A stretch of 64,000 nucleotides of DNA from the NCBI RefSeq assembly GCF_002849595.1, contig NZ_NRQR01000013.1, forward strand, positions 62,001-126,000, written 5' to 3'. The stretch comes from Luteimonas rhizosphaerae (GTDB taxonomy: Bacteria > Pseudomonadota > Gammaproteobacteria > Xanthomonadales > Xanthomonadaceae). Position 1 is the stretch's first letter. Each line of letters begins with the position of its first letter. Below are positions 50,737-60,267 of this stretch, piece after piece. The translations under genes were made by a program, and so were the position numbers. The notes under the pieces were generated by a model that searched no databases, was not told the DNA's origin, and was given only the letters and a program-made list of their open reading frames with translations.

Positions 50737-52236
50737 ATGTCCGTCATCGCCCCTCTCGCCCCGCTGCGCCAGCACGGCGGCCAACGCACCACCGGCCTCG
50801 CCGACGACGTCCTGGCCACGTTCGCCGCCACGCACCCGGACCTGCGCGAGGCCATCGATGCCGCCGCCGCCGAGTACGCGCGCATCCAGGGCGAGTTCCC
50901 CGAGCTGCTGGACCTGGACGAGGACGCGCAGGTGCGCGCCGTGCAGGCCGGCTACGTGAACTTCTATCCCGGCGACGCGGTGAATCCGTACGTCGCGCTC
51001 GTCGCGTGCGGCCCGTGGATCGTCACGCTGAAGGGCGCCGTGCTGCACGACTCCGGCGGCTACGGCATGCTCGGCTTCGGCCACACGCCTGCCGCGGTGA
51101 TCGAGGCGATGGCGCGTCCGGTGCCGATGGCCAACATCATGACGCCGAGCCTCTCGCAACTGCGGCTCGAGCGCGCCCTGCGCCGCGAGATCGGCCACAC
51201 GCGCGGTGACGACGCCTGCCCCTTCAGCCACTTCCTGTGCCTGAACTCCGGCTCGGAATCGGTCGGCCTGGCCGCGCGCATCGCCGACATCAACACCCGC
51301 ACCCAGACCGATCCGGGCGGGCGCCACGCCGGCCGCACGATCAAGCGCGTCGTGGTCAAGGGCAGTTTCCACGGCCGCACCGAACGCCCGGCGCTGTATT
51401 CGGATTCCTCGCGCGCCGCGTACAAGAAGTATCTGGCGAGCTTCCGCGACGAGGATTCGCTGATCACCGTGCCGCCCTACGACGTCGACGCGCTGCGCCA
51501 GGTATTCGCCGATGCGGAGAGCAACGGCTGGTTCGTCGAAGCCGTGTTCCTCGAGCCGGTGATGGGCGAAGGCGACCCGGGCCGCGCGTTGCCGCCGGCG
51601 TTCTATGCCGCCGCGCGCGAGCTCACGCGGGCGCACGACAGCCTGCTGCTGGTCGATTCCATCCAGGCCGGCCTGCGCGCGCACGGCGTGCTGTCGGTGG
51701 TCGACTACCCGGGCTTCGAAGGCCTGGACGCGCCGGACATGGAGACCTATTCGAAGGCCCTCAACGCCGGCCAGTACCCGCTGTCGGTGCTCGCCGTGAA
51801 CACGCGCGCCGCCGGCCTCTACAAGAGCGGCGTCTACGGCAACACGATGACCGCCAACCCGCGCGCACTCGACGTCGCCTGCGCCGTGCTCGACCAGCTG
51901 ACCCCGGCGATCCGCGAGAACATCCGCATCGCCGGCCGCAAGTCGGTCGAGAAGCTCGAAGCGCTGAAGGCCGAACTCGGCGGACTGGTCACCAAGGTCC
52001 AGGGCACCGGACTGCTGTTCTCCTGCGAACTCGCGCCGCAGTTCAAGTGCTACGGCGCCGGCTCGACCGAGGAATGGCTGCGCGAGCGCGGCCTCGGCGT
52101 GATCCACGGCGGCACCAATTCGCTCCGCTTCACCCCGCACTTCGCGATCGCCGACGACGAGATCGACCTGCTGGTCGCGATGATCGGTCGCGCCCTGCGC
52201 GAAGGACCGCAGCAGCAGGCCGCCGCGGCGGCGTAA
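50737..52236 (+). CDS. Class III PLP-dependent aminotransferase
   Basis: A 499-residue fold type I aminotransferase. Visible are the cofactor phosphate region CLNSGSESVGLAARI near 168, the ring-binding aspartate in LLVDSIQAGL near 307 and the Schiff-base lysine K340 in YSKALNAGQYP. The ring region reads VDSIQAG instead of the more usual DEVQTG, so it is not a standard acetylornithine or GABA aminotransferase. A lysine- or ornithine-type omega-amino donor is possible but unproven. The ribosome site AAGGAG (50726-50731) precedes the ATG. It is divergent from an Lrp-type regulator and followed by a terminator. Confidence 0.88.
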   Translation: MSVIAPLAPLRQHGGQRTTGLADDVLATFAATHPDLREAIDAAAAEYARIQGEFPELLDLDEDAQVRAVQAGYVNFYPGDAVNPYVALVACGPWIVTLKGAVLHDSGGYGMLGFGHTPAAVIEAMARPVPMANIMTPSLSQLRLERALRREIGHTRGDDACPFSHFLCLNSGSESVGLAARIADINTRTQTDPGGRHAGRTIKRVVVKGSFHGRTERPALYSDSSRAAYKKYLASFRDEDSLITVPPYDVDALRQVFADAESNGWFVEAVFLEPVMGEGDPGRALPPAFYAAARELTRAHDSLLLVDSIQAGLRAHGVLSVVDYPGFEGLDAPDMETYSKALNAGQYPLSVLAVNTRAAGLYKSGVYGNTMTANPRALDVACAVLDQLTPAIRENIRIAGRKSVEKLEALKAELGGLVTKVQGTGLLFSCELAPQFKCYGAGSTEEWLRERGLGVIHGGTNSLRFTPHFAIADDEIDLLVAMIGRALREGPQQQAAAAA

Positions 52237-52265
52237 GCCGCGCAACTACCGCTGTTTGCAACAGG

Positions 52266-52293
52266 AAAGCCGCCGGTCTCCCGGCGGCTTTTT
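52266..52293 (+). terminator. Rho-independent terminator of the aminotransferase gene
   Basis: Eleven-base-pair stem (52266-52276 and 52281-52291) with the loop TCTC, followed by T residues on the plus strand. It sits between convergent genes and may also affect the pyrophosphatase operon from the other side. Confidence 0.87.
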
Positions 52294-52331
52294 CTCGTGT
52301 CACCCATCCGAGCGTGCCCGTGCAGGCCGGC

Positions 52332-52937
52332 TCAGTCGTCGAACGCGTCCACAGCGGCGCGGATCAGCCCGCGCGCCTCGTCGGCGTCGCCCCAGCCCGA
52401 CAGCCGCACGCGATTGCCACCGGCCGGCAGGTCCTTGTAGATCCGGAAGAACGCTTCGATGCGCGCGCGCTCCATCGCCGGCAGGTCGTCGAGCGAACGG
52501 ATTTCGGCATACGTCGGATCCACGTCGTCGGCCGGCACGCCGATGAGCTTCTCGTCGGCGGCGCCGTCGTCGACCATGCGCAGCACGCCCAGCGGCCGGA
52601 ACCGGACCAGCACGCCCGGCGGCAACGGCGCGCGCGTCAGCACCAGCGCGTCGAGCGGATCGCCGTCGCCGGCCAACGTGCCCGGCAGCGCACCGTAGTT
52701 CGTCGGATAGGCCATCGGCATCGACAGGAACCGGTCGACATGGATGCGGCCGGCGGCATCGCTCTCGTACTTGATGACGCCGCCCGCCGGGATCTCCACC
52801 CGCAGCACGGCCTCGTCCGGCGCATTCGCCGGTTGCCGGTCGTGTGCAGGCGGCGTTGCAGCCGACGCCGCGACCGGGATCGCCAGCGCCGACGCGGTGA
52901 CGAGCACCGCTGCCGCGATGCGACGGCGCAGGCTCAC
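52332..52937 (-). CDS. ppa: Exported family I inorganic pyrophosphatase
   Basis: A 201-residue soluble-type pyrophosphatase preceded by a clear signal peptide (RRRIAAAVLVTASALAIPVAASA), which is unusual because Ppa is normally cytoplasmic. Active-site motifs are intact: KYE near 58, YPTNYG near 77 and the metal-binding DGDPLDALV near 90. It should split pyrophosphate to two phosphates in the periplasm. The start is a GTG at 52937 that overlaps the stop of the upstream phosphatase gene by 4 nt (GTGA), so it is the third gene of the phytase operon. Confidence 0.9.
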   Translation of the reverse strand: MSLRRRIAAAVLVTASALAIPVAASAATPPAHDRQPANAPDEAVLRVEIPAGGVIKYESDAAGRIHVDRFLSMPMAYPTNYGALPGTLAGDGDPLDALVLTRAPLPPGVLVRFRPLGVLRMVDDGAADEKLIGVPADDVDPTYAEIRSLDDLPAMERARIEAFFRIYKDLPAGGNRVRLSGWGDADEARGLIRAAVDAFDD

Positions 52938-54370
52938 TCCCAGCACCGGTCGGTCCGACCCTTGAGCGTCGCAGCCCGGGTGCAGTCGCGCGGCGCGATC
53001 CGGCCCTCGGTGATCTCGTGCAGCGTGCGCGTGGCCGGCGTCGCGCCGCGGAGTTCGAACGCGTCGTAGAGGCGGCCGGTCGCGGTACGCGATTCGTAAT
53101 GCAGCGTATCGCCGTCGAGGCGGATGACCTGGAACAGCTGCGTGTCCTCCGCCGTCGGCGCCATGTCGCGACGCGCCCCGTCCGACAGCCGGTACTGCTT
53201 CGCACCGACCACCGAGACCAGGTACTGCGGCGTGGCGCGCGACGCGTCCTCGCCGGCGCGACGACCGTAGACGTGGTCGTGGCCCTGCAGCACCAGATCG
53301 ACACGGCGACGTTCCAGCACGGGCAACACGTGATCGCGCAGGGCGACGTTGTCGCGGTCCTGGCGCGGCGAATACATCGGCTGGTGGATCAATGCGATCG
53401 ACCACGGATGCGGGTTGTCGGCCAGCGTGCGATCCAGCCACGCCGCCTGCGCTTCCGCCGTGCCGAGATCCAGCGCCGAAGTCCCGTCGAGCACCACCAC
53501 GCGCACGCCCTGGTAGTCGAACCAGTAGCTCGTGCCCTCGGCGCCCGACGCGCCGTTGGCCGGCAGCGCGAACGTGCGCGACCAGTGTCCGCCGAGCACG
53601 CGGCGCTCCTGCGGCGTGTCCTCGAACTCTTCCCGGTACTCGTGGTTGCCCGGCGCCGGTGCGTTGACGACCATCGTCGCCAGCGGCCCGATCGCGTCGA
53701 ACCACTCACCCCATTCGTTGTCGTCTGCGCCGTCGCCGCCGCTGACCAGGTCGCCGGCGAACAGCGCGAGCTTCGCGTCGGGCGCACGGCGATGCGCTTC
53801 GCGCAGCACGCGCGTGCTGAGGCTCGCGTTCTTGTTCTGGGTATCACCGAAGTACAGCAGCGTCAGCGGCGTATCGGCCACGGCCGCGGTGCGGGTCTGC
53901 ATCCACGGGCTCCAGGTGCCGCCGCCCTGCACGCGCCAGGCGTAGAGCGTGTCCGGTTGCAGGCCGTCGATATCGGCGTGATGGAATTCGGCGGCGCCGT
54001 TCTCGCCGTCCAGGGACGTGCTGCGCGCCGCGATGCGGCGACGCGGGCCCATGTCCGGCGAGTCGCCAGCGACGACGACCTCCACGACGAGCGCATCGAC
54101 GACGGGCGACGACTGCGCCGGCAACGCCGTGCGCCAGGACACGCCGAAGCCCGTCGAGGCATCCTGCGCCGGCGAGGCGACGATGCGGTCGGGAAAGACA
54201 CTCGGCGCGTAACGCATGACGCCCTTGGGGACGAGCGTATTCGGCTCGGGCGTCGTGGCGTCCGCCGGCGTCCGGCCGATGTCGGCGGCGCCGGCCGCGG
54301 GCAGTGCCAGCAGCAGCGCCATCAGCAGGAGGCTGCGGCGCAGCGGCGACGGAATGATGGACGCGGCCAT
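52934..54370 (-). CDS. Exported purple acid phosphatase-like metallophosphoesterase
   Basis: A 478-residue secreted protein. A signal peptide ends near AAGAAD. An N-terminal fibronectin-like domain (about 60-165) is followed by the metallophosphoesterase core with motifs in order: FGDTQ, FAGDLVSGGD, PGNHE, IHQPMYS and LQGHDHVYGR. All metal ligands of the family are present, so hydrolysis of phosphate monoesters is likely. Its ATG shares one base with the phytase stop (TGATG), and its end overlaps the pyrophosphatase start, so the three genes are tightly coupled. Confidence 0.9.
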   Translation of the reverse strand: MAASIIPSPLRRSLLLMALLLALPAAGAADIGRTPADATTPEPNTLVPKGVMRYAPSVFPDRIVASPAQDASTGFGVSWRTALPAQSSPVVDALVVEVVVAGDSPDMGPRRRIAARSTSLDGENGAAEFHHADIDGLQPDTLYAWRVQGGGTWSPWMQTRTAAVADTPLTLLYFGDTQNKNASLSTRVLREAHRRAPDAKLALFAGDLVSGGDGADDNEWGEWFDAIGPLATMVVNAPAPGNHEYREEFEDTPQERRVLGGHWSRTFALPANGASGAEGTSYWFDYQGVRVVVLDGTSALDLGTAEAQAAWLDRTLADNPHPWSIALIHQPMYSPRQDRDNVALRDHVLPVLERRRVDLVLQGHDHVYGRRAGEDASRATPQYLVSVVGAKQYRLSDGARRDMAPTAEDTQLFQVIRLDGDTLHYESRTATGRLYDAFELRGATPATRTLHEITEGRIAPRDCTRAATLKGRTDRCWE

Positions 54371-55494
54371 CAGCGGGCGCACGCCGGCAGCTTCAACGCG
54401 GACGCGATGTCGCGCCAGTCGATGGCGACCGCGCCCTGGTCGTCGTGCACCGCGTACAACACGCCGTCGGGGAAGGCCGCCGTCGGCGCATCGTGCAACC
54501 AGATGCCGTCGGTATTGGCCACCGTGGGCCCGGCGACCACGCCGGCATGGGCCAGCGACGCGCGTTCGAATAGATGGAATGCCGTGCGGCCCTTGCCCTG
54601 CTCGGTGGTGATCCACCAGCCGCTGCCGTCGGCGCAGGTCTTCAGCATGATGCCTTCGGCCTGCGCCTTCAGGAATTCGCCGCCGATGGTGCGACCGCTG
54701 AACCTTCCCTGCAGGTCGTAGACCTTGAACTCGTTGGCATAGGTCTCGTCCTCTTCGGCCACGAGGAGACGATCGTTGGCCGCGTCGCCCCACAGCGATT
54801 CCACCACGCGCAGCGCGCCTGCCGGCGACGTGTCGCCGAACGCGCCGAGGTGCCGGCCGGTCAGGGCATCGCCGTCACCCGCGACCGCGAAGCGGTGCAC
54901 GCGACGGTCGAGCGCATCGAGCGGCGGCAGGATGTCGTCGCCCGCGGCGTCCTCGCCCGCCATGTAGGCGTCGGTCACGTAGACCTCGTAGCCGCCGGCC
55001 ACCGGGGTCACCCACAGGCCGTACGGCTGCTCCAGCACGTCGGCGCCGAACACCGCGACGGGCTGCATGCCGGGCAGGCGCAACACCTGCACGCGGTGGT
55101 TGTCGCGCTCGACGACGAAGGCCAGGTCGCCGGCGACGGCAATGCCGTTGGGACGGTCGAACTGGCCCGGGCCCTGGCCCGGCCGGCCGACGTGTCGGAC
55201 GAACGCGCCGGTGCTGCCGTCGTAGATCACCAGGCGATCGGTGGCCTTGGCCGTCGCCAGCAGCAGCACGCGGCCGTCGGCACCGGTCCAGCTGGCGACC
55301 GAATCGATGTTGTCCGCCGGCGTCATCGGGGTGACGAACGCCTCGGGCACCGGCACGGCGTCCAGGGTCGCGGCAGGACGGATGGCTTCACGCGCGCGGT
55401 CGGCGCGATCTTCGGCATCGCCGGCGACGGGCGTGCCCGCACAGGCGGTGAGCAGGAAGCAGGACGCAGCAACGGCAAGCAGACACTTTGGCAT
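54370..55494 (-). CDS. Phytase-like beta-propeller lipoprotein (BPP family)
   Basis: A 374-residue lipoprotein (lipobox LLTAC, Cys18) whose repeating strands fit a six-bladed beta-propeller. Segments typical of alkaline beta-propeller phytase are recognisable: DNIDSVASW near 61, a blade with DRLVIYDGSTGAFVRHVG, EDETYANEFKVYDLQG near 245 and AQAEGIMLKTCADGSGWWI near 272. Phytases of this type release phosphate from myo-inositol hexakisphosphate using calcium. The weaker alternative is another NHL-like propeller. It heads an operon with two other phosphatases and is divergent from a TonB receptor, with a Pho box between, which supports the phytase call. Confidence 0.78.
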   Translation of the reverse strand: MPKCLLAVAASCFLLTACAGTPVAGDAEDRADRAREAIRPAATLDAVPVPEAFVTPMTPADNIDSVASWTGADGRVLLLATAKATDRLVIYDGSTGAFVRHVGRPGQGPGQFDRPNGIAVAGDLAFVVERDNHRVQVLRLPGMQPVAVFGADVLEQPYGLWVTPVAGGYEVYVTDAYMAGEDAAGDDILPPLDALDRRVHRFAVAGDGDALTGRHLGAFGDTSPAGALRVVESLWGDAANDRLLVAEEDETYANEFKVYDLQGRFSGRTIGGEFLKAQAEGIMLKTCADGSGWWITTEQGKGRTAFHLFERASLAHAGVVAGPTVANTDGIWLHDAPTAAFPDGVLYAVHDDQGAVAIDWRDIASALKLPACAR

Positions 55495-55522
55495 CGGAAA
55501 ATCGACCTTTGGAGCGGGAGGG

Positions 55523-55540
55523 CTGTCATCTAACCGTCAA
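55523..55540 (+). promoter_or_regulatory. Pho box between phytase operon and TonB receptor
   Basis: CTGTCAT, CTAA, CCGTCAA: two 7-bp direct repeats with a 4-nt spacer, matching the PhoB consensus at all but two positions. It lies 28 nt upstream of the phytase start and 156 nt upstream of the receptor start. Its orientation favours the receptor gene, but control of both divergent units is plausible. Confidence 0.75.
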
Positions 55541-55637
55541 ATCATCCGCGCGCTTCATGACGGCTGGATTGCAGACGCCGCCGCTGCCGGTGCGGCGCGG
55601 GTACGGTCGCACGTCCGCGTCCGGGACGGTCACACGC

Positions 55638-55655
55638 CTGACATGCAAGCGACAT
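55638..55655 (+). promoter_or_regulatory. Possible second, weaker Pho box near the TonB receptor gene
   Basis: CTGACAT, GCAA, GCGACAT has the same 7-4-7 direct-repeat layout but three mismatches to consensus. It ends 40 nt before the receptor ATG. It could be chance in this short region. Confidence 0.35.
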
Positions 55656-55695
55656 TCAATGCCCGGATCACTTCACACCCGGATTCCCCGCGCGC

Positions 55696-57960
55696 ATGAA
55701 CCGCATCTCCAAGGCCACCGTCCTGTCGCAGGCCCTCCTGCTTGCCCTGGTGGCGCCGACGGCACTCGCCCAGACCACGACTCCCGACGGTGCGTTCGAT
55801 GCCGCGCCCGATCCCAAACAGCTCGACACGGTCGTCGTGCAGGGCGAGATCGCCTACCGCAACCGCACGCCCGACACCGAGCCGGTGCTGAGCTACGACC
55901 TCGAATACTTCCAGCGCTTCGAGCCGAACACCGTCGGCGACATGGTCAAGCGCGTGCCGGGTGCGGCGTTCGTCGGCTCGGACATCATGGAATACGACGG
56001 CGTGCAGCTGCGCGGCCTCGGCGGCGGCTACACCCAGGTGCTGATCAACGGCAAGAAGGTGCCGGGCGCGGGCGACGACCGCTCGTTCTGGGTGGACCGC
56101 ATCCCGGCGGAGATGGTCGACCGCATCGAGGTCCTGCGCAGCAACAGCGCCAACCGCTCCGGCGACGCCATCGCCGGCGCGATCAACATCGTCCTGCGCG
56201 ACGCCTACGAGTTCGACGGCAGCTACCTGCGCGTCGGCGTGAACCGCTGGGACGACGGCGAGGTCAACCCGACCTTCGGCGCCGTGAACAGCGGCGACGC
56301 GCTGGGCGGCCGCATCCTCGCCGGCGTCAACGTGCAGGACCGCTACCGCGCCAAGACCAAGCGTTCCGACCGCTTCGCCGATCCCTCGATGGAGGAACTG
56401 GTGAGCTTCGAGGACCAGCAGGAGGTCAAGGACGGTCGCGACTACTCGGGCAACGTGTCCTACACCGCCGACATCGGCGCCACCGGCCGCCTGAGCATCG
56501 ACGGCTTCTACGTCAAGACCGATCGCGACATCACCGAGGTGTCGTTCGAAGAGGAATACGACGACGGCGAGGTCATCACCGCCGACGTGCCCGGCATGGC
56601 GACCGTCGACCAGAAGAACTGGGGCGTCGGCGCGGAATACAAGTTCGACATGGCCGGCGGCACCACCGAGCTGGACGCCGACTACGCGCGGTTCGAAGAC
56701 AAGACGATGGAGACCGAGGAAGCCCACGCCTACGTCGATGGCGAGTGGGACGAATCCGAGGCCGAGCGCCTGGACATCGACGCCAGCGACGCCGAGACCA
56801 GCTTCAAGCTGGCGCACAAGCGCCCGGTCGGCAGCACGGTCATGGAGTTCGGCGTCGACTACCGAAGCAAGGAGCGCGAGATCGACCACGCCTACTACGA
56901 GTTCGCCGCCGAGAACGAAGGCGACCCGGTGGTCTACACGCCGGACACCCTCGTCGGCAGCCTCATCGAAGAGACCCGCGTCGATCCCTACCTGATGTTC
57001 TCCGGCGCCGCCGGCGTGCTGGCCTGGGAAGCGGGCCTGCGCTACGAGACCACCGATTCGGACGTCGAATCGACCCAGGACGGCGACACCCTGCGGGTGA
57101 CGAAGGACTACAGCGAACTGCTGCCGTCGCTGCACCTGAAGTGGGACCTGACCGATGCCGACCGCGTCAGCCTGTCGCTGGCGAAGAGCTACGGCGACAA
57201 CGACTACATCGGCAATCCCGATCTCGATGCCGAGTCCGCCAACGGCCTCGATCTGGGCTACGAGCGTCGTCTGGGCAAGCGCGGCGTCGTCGGCGTCAAT
57301 CTGTTCTACCGCGACGTCAGCAACCTGATCGAACTGGTCAACACCGGCGCGCCCAGCGACGAGATGCAGGGCATCTGGGAAGACCTGGTGGACGACGGCG
57401 AGTATGCGACCGTCGAAGAGGCGATGGCCGCGGAGCCCGCGGAGAGCTTCGTGTTCACGTCGGCCAACGTCGGCGACGGCAAGGTCTACGGCGTCGAGTT
57501 CGACCTGTCGACGCCGCTGACCAGTTTCGGCATGGACGACACCGGCGTGTTCATGAACTACGCCTACGTCAAGTCGAACGTCGACGACTTCATCGGCGAA
57601 CGCCGCTTCAACGACCAGGCCCGCTCGACGTTCAACGTGGGCTTCATCCAGGATCTGCCGACGCTGGCGGCCAGCTTCGGTCTGTCGTACCGCAAGCAGG
57701 GCGACGCCTACAACCGCATCGTCGGCGAGGAGGTCACGATCAGCTACGGCGACGACCTGGAAGCGTTCGTCGAGAAGCGCTTCGGCACCAACGTCTCGCT
57801 GCGCCTGACCGCGTCCAACCTGCTCGACGCCTCGAAGGACGAGGAGTTCCACAAGTTCAACACGGTCGGCGACCAGCTTGCGCGCGACTACGACGAGTAC
57901 GAGCTGGAAACGGAGTTCGCCGGCCCGAGCTACCAGATGGTCATGCGCTGGGCGTTCTGA
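55696..57960 (+). CDS. TonB-dependent outer-membrane receptor
   Basis: A 754-residue outer-membrane transporter. A signal peptide ends near TALAQ. The plug domain (about 35-180) includes [31 protein letters not shown] near 110-130 and [19 protein letters not shown] near 146-165. The barrel follows and ends in an aromatic C-terminus (MRWAF) as required for BAM insertion. The loops are strongly acidic. It is divergent from a phytase operon with a Pho box between, so uptake of a phosphorylated compound or its calcium complex is a reasonable guess. Iron siderophore uptake is less likely, since no Fur-type site was recognised. Confidence 0.92.
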   Translation: MNRISKATVLSQALLLALVAPTALAQTTTPDGAFDAAPDPKQLDTVVVQGEIAYRNRTPDTEPVLSYDLEYFQRFEPNTVGDMVKRVPGAAFVGSDIMEYDGVQLRGLGGGYTQVLINGKKVPGAGDDRSFWVDRIPAEMVDRIEVLRSNSANRSGDAIAGAINIVLRDAYEFDGSYLRVGVNRWDDGEVNPTFGAVNSGDALGGRILAGVNVQDRYRAKTKRSDRFADPSMEELVSFEDQQEVKDGRDYSGNVSYTADIGATGRLSIDGFYVKTDRDITEVSFEEEYDDGEVITADVPGMATVDQKNWGVGAEYKFDMAGGTTELDADYARFEDKTMETEEAHAYVDGEWDESEAERLDIDASDAETSFKLAHKRPVGSTVMEFGVDYRSKEREIDHAYYEFAAENEGDPVVYTPDTLVGSLIEETRVDPYLMFSGAAGVLAWEAGLRYETTDSDVESTQDGDTLRVTKDYSELLPSLHLKWDLTDADRVSLSLAKSYGDNDYIGNPDLDAESANGLDLGYERRLGKRGVVGVNLFYRDVSNLIELVNTGAPSDEMQGIWEDLVDDGEYATVEEAMAAEPAESFVFTSANVGDGKVYGVEFDLSTPLTSFGMDDTGVFMNYAYVKSNVDDFIGERRFNDQARSTFNVGFIQDLPTLAASFGLSYRKQGDAYNRIVGEEVTISYGDDLEAFVEKRFGTNVSLRLTASNLLDASKDEEFHKFNTVGDQLARDYDEYELETEFAGPSYQMVMRWAF

Positions 57961-57984
57961 GCGCACTGCCAACGCGACATCGGG

Positions 57985-58009
57985 AAAGCCGGCGCACGCC
58001 GGCTTTCTT
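57985..58009 (+). terminator. Rho-independent terminator of the TonB receptor gene
   Basis: Ten-base-pair stem (57985-57994 and 57997-58006) with a tight two-base loop, followed by a T-rich run. It lies 24 nt after the receptor stop and 60 nt before upp. Confidence 0.83.
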
Positions 58010-58069
58010 CTTTGTGGGCCGATCGGGTTTGAGGCAGACTCCCTGCCACGTTTCCCGCCCGGCACCGCC

Positions 58070-58702
58070 ATGAAGATCGTCGAAGTCCGTCATCCGCTGG
58101 TGCAGCACAAGCTCGGCCTGATGCGCCGCGCCGACAACAGCACCAAGACCTTCCGCGAACTGTCGGCCGAGGTCGCGACGCTGCTGACCTACGAGGCGAC
58201 GGCGGATCTGGAAACCGAGGACGCCACCGCCGACGGCTGGGCCGGCCCCGTGCAGGTGCGCCGCATCAAGGGCCGCAAGATCACCCTGGTGCCGATCCTG
58301 CGCGCCGGCATCGGCATGCTGCCGGGCGTGCTCGACCTGATTCCCGCGGCCAAGGTCAGCGTGGTCGGCATCAGGCGCGACGAGGATTCGCTCGAGGCCG
58401 TGCCCTACTACGAGAACCTCGTCGGCGACATGGCCGACCGCACCGCGCTGATCCTCGATCCGATGCTGGCCACCGGCGGCACCCTGATCGCGACGGTCGC
58501 GATGCTCAAGGCCGCGGGCGCGAGCCGGATCAAGGGCCTGTTCCTGGTCGCCGCGCCCGAAGGCCTGCGTGCGCTCGAAGCCGTGCACCCGGACGTCGAG
58601 GTCTACACCGCCTCGATCGACGACCGCCTCAACGAGAAGGGCTACATCCTGCCCGGCCTCGGCGATGCCGGCGACAAGATCTTCGGCACGCGGGTGGATT
58701 GA
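58070..58702 (+). CDS. upp: Uracil phosphoribosyltransferase
   Basis: Salvages uracil to UMP with PRPP in the cytoplasm. The length of 210 residues is close to E. coli (208). The PRPP loop [10 protein letters not shown] lies near 131-140, the early ILRAGIGM near 80, and the uracil-binding [12 protein letters not shown] near 193. The ATG at 58070 gives the standard start [16 protein letters not shown]. It stands alone after the TonB receptor terminator. Confidence 0.96.
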   Translation: MKIVEVRHPLVQHKLGLMRRADNSTKTFRELSAEVATLLTYEATADLETEDATADGWAGPVQVRRIKGRKITLVPILRAGIGMLPGVLDLIPAAKVSVVGIRRDEDSLEAVPYYENLVGDMADRTALILDPMLATGGTLIATVAMLKAAGASRIKGLFLVAAPEGLRALEAVHPDVEVYTASIDDRLNEKGYILPGLGDAGDKIFGTRVD

Positions 58703-58772
58703 GCGCGCGCCACCGACCTACGTCCGCGCGATGCGCGCGGCGACATGCACCGGCGCCAGTCGAGAAGAAACC

Positions 58773-58800
58773 GCAGGCGCGCGCGCTTGCGCGATGCAAC
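58773..58800. repeat. REP-like GC-rich palindromic element
   Basis: The stretch GCAGGCGCGCGCGCTTGCG followed by CGATGCAAC resembles the dispersed elements at 19451, 31021 and 43866 in its alternating GC core but less closely in its flanks. It lies in the gap between upp and the MAPEG gene. Confidence 0.3.
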
Positions 58801-58836
58801 CGGGCAACACGCGGACGCGCGGTACCCGCGCCTATC

Positions 58837-59244
58837 TCAGGCCGTGATCATCGCGCCGGCGATGAACCGTCCGATGCCGATCGCGGCCATGACCAGCATC
58901 ACGGCGAACGTCAGCAGCGCGCCGGTCGCGCGGCCGAACGAATAGCCGGCCGACCCGCCGAGGCCGATCGCATGCAGCACGCGCGCGACCAGCAGCGCGA
59001 TGCCGCACGTCCACAGCAGCGTGGTGCTGGTCGTGGCCAGTTCCAGCATCGCCAGCATGAGCAGCGACAGCGGCACGTACTCGCTGAAGTTGCCGTGCAC
59101 GCGCACCTTGCGCGTCAGCGTTTCGTCGCCGCCGGTGCCGACGCCGATCTTCTTGACGTTGCGGTGCAGGACCACGCGCGCGGTCAGCGCCAGATACAGC
59201 AGGACGTGCAGCGATGCGATCAACAGCGAGATGCGTGGGGTCAC
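58837..59244 (-). CDS. MAPEG family membrane protein
   Basis: A 135-residue protein with four hydrophobic helices of the MAPEG superfamily (membrane glutathione transferase-like), often annotated in bacteria as an unknown. Typical features are the region [27 protein letters not shown] around 27-53, where RVHGNF is the recognisable core, and HAIGL near 90. Enzyme activity is not established for this branch. The start is a GTG at 59244 that overlaps the stop of the MBL hydrolase gene by 4 nt, so it is the second gene of that operon. Confidence 0.88.
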   Translation of the reverse strand: MTPRISLLIASLHVLLYLALTARVVLHRNVKKIGVGTGGDETLTRKVRVHGNFSEYVPLSLLMLAMLELATTSTTLLWTCGIALLVARVLHAIGLGGSAGYSFGRATGALLTFAVMLVMAAIGIGRFIAGAMITA

Positions 59245-60143
59245 AGGACGTCCTCGGCGCGCAGCGGGCGCGCGGCCAGCGATGCGGTGGGGTGGATGGC
59301 GGTAAAGCGGCCCTTGTCGTCCTGCGCCACCTGGGCGAGCGCGACGTCGGGATCGTGGGTGAAGAACAGATGGACCCCGCGCGCGGCCTTGTCGGCGAGA
59401 AAGGCCTGCTTCTCGTCGATGATCAGCTCGGGATAGCGGTCGAAGCCCATCGTGATCGGCACGTGCACCCAGGGCACGCCCGGCACCAGATCGGCGCAGA
59501 ACACCACGCCGCCGTGTGGCGCGGCGTCGCGCAGATCCGGACCGACCAGTTCGGCCAGCATCATGCCCGGCGTGTGGCCGTCGCTGTAATGGAAGCGCAC
59601 CGCGTCGCCGAGCGATGGCGTGCGGTCGCCTTCGACGAACTCCAGCCGCCCGGTGGCTTCCAGCAGGTCCGGCAGTCCGGGAATGAAGCTGGCCCGGTCG
59701 CGCGCATGCGGGCGGCGCGCGCGCAGCCAGTGCGCCGTGCTGAGCACGAAGGTCGCGTTGGGAAACAGCAGCTCGGGCGCACGCCCCTCGGCCCAGGGCG
59801 CCAGCAGGCCGCCGGCGTGGTCGAAATGCAGATGGCTCAGCACGACGACGTCGATGTCGGCATGGTCGAAGCCGGCCTCGCGCAGCGACTCCAGCAGTAC
59901 GTGGCGGTCTTCCTGCACGCCGTAGCGGTCGCGCATCGCCGGATCGAAGAACGCGCCGATGCCGGTTTCGAACAGCACGGTCTTGCCGTTCAGGGGCGAG
60001 GCCAGCAGCGCGCGCGTCGCCAGCGGGATGCGGTTGCGCTCGTCGGGCTCGGCCCATTGCGTCCACATCGCGCGCGGCGCATTGCCGAACATCGAACCGC
60101 CGTCGAGCTTCTGCGCGTTGCCCTGGATCGACCACAGTTTCAT
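59241..60143 (-). CDS. Metallo-beta-lactamase-fold hydrolase
   Basis: A 300-residue cytoplasmic hydrolase of the MBL fold. The metal motif HLHFDHAGG lies near 104-112, a further histidine in DGHTPGM near 190, and an acidic ligand in CADLVPG near 218. It resembles the quorum-quenching-lactonase/uncharacterised branch, but no lactonase-specific feature can be proven. GGGAGGGCC precedes the ATG at 60143. It is coupled to the MAPEG gene by a GTGA overlap. Confidence 0.88.
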   Translation of the reverse strand: MKLWSIQGNAQKLDGGSMFGNAPRAMWTQWAEPDERNRIPLATRALLASPLNGKTVLFETGIGAFFDPAMRDRYGVQEDRHVLLESLREAGFDHADIDVVVLSHLHFDHAGGLLAPWAEGRAPELLFPNATFVLSTAHWLRARRPHARDRASFIPGLPDLLEATGRLEFVEGDRTPSLGDAVRFHYSDGHTPGMMLAELVGPDLRDAAPHGGVVFCADLVPGVPWVHVPITMGFDRYPELIIDEKQAFLADKAARGVHLFFTHDPDVALAQVAQDDKGRFTAIHPTASLAARPLRAEDVL

Positions 60144-60267
60144 AGGCCCTCCCGGGGCGCCGGTGCAGGCCCATTGTAGGAACGAAGCCCGTCCGGCGCA
60201 TCGTCGCGTTGCAGCACGCACGCGATGCAGCCAAGCGGCGCCGGCGAAGACGCAAGCAGTACGGTGG

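Noticed and set aside
55696..57960. Siderophore or iron role for the TonB receptor
   Set aside because: No Fur-type site or siderophore gene is nearby. The Pho box and phosphatase operon give a better context, although the substrate remains unproven.
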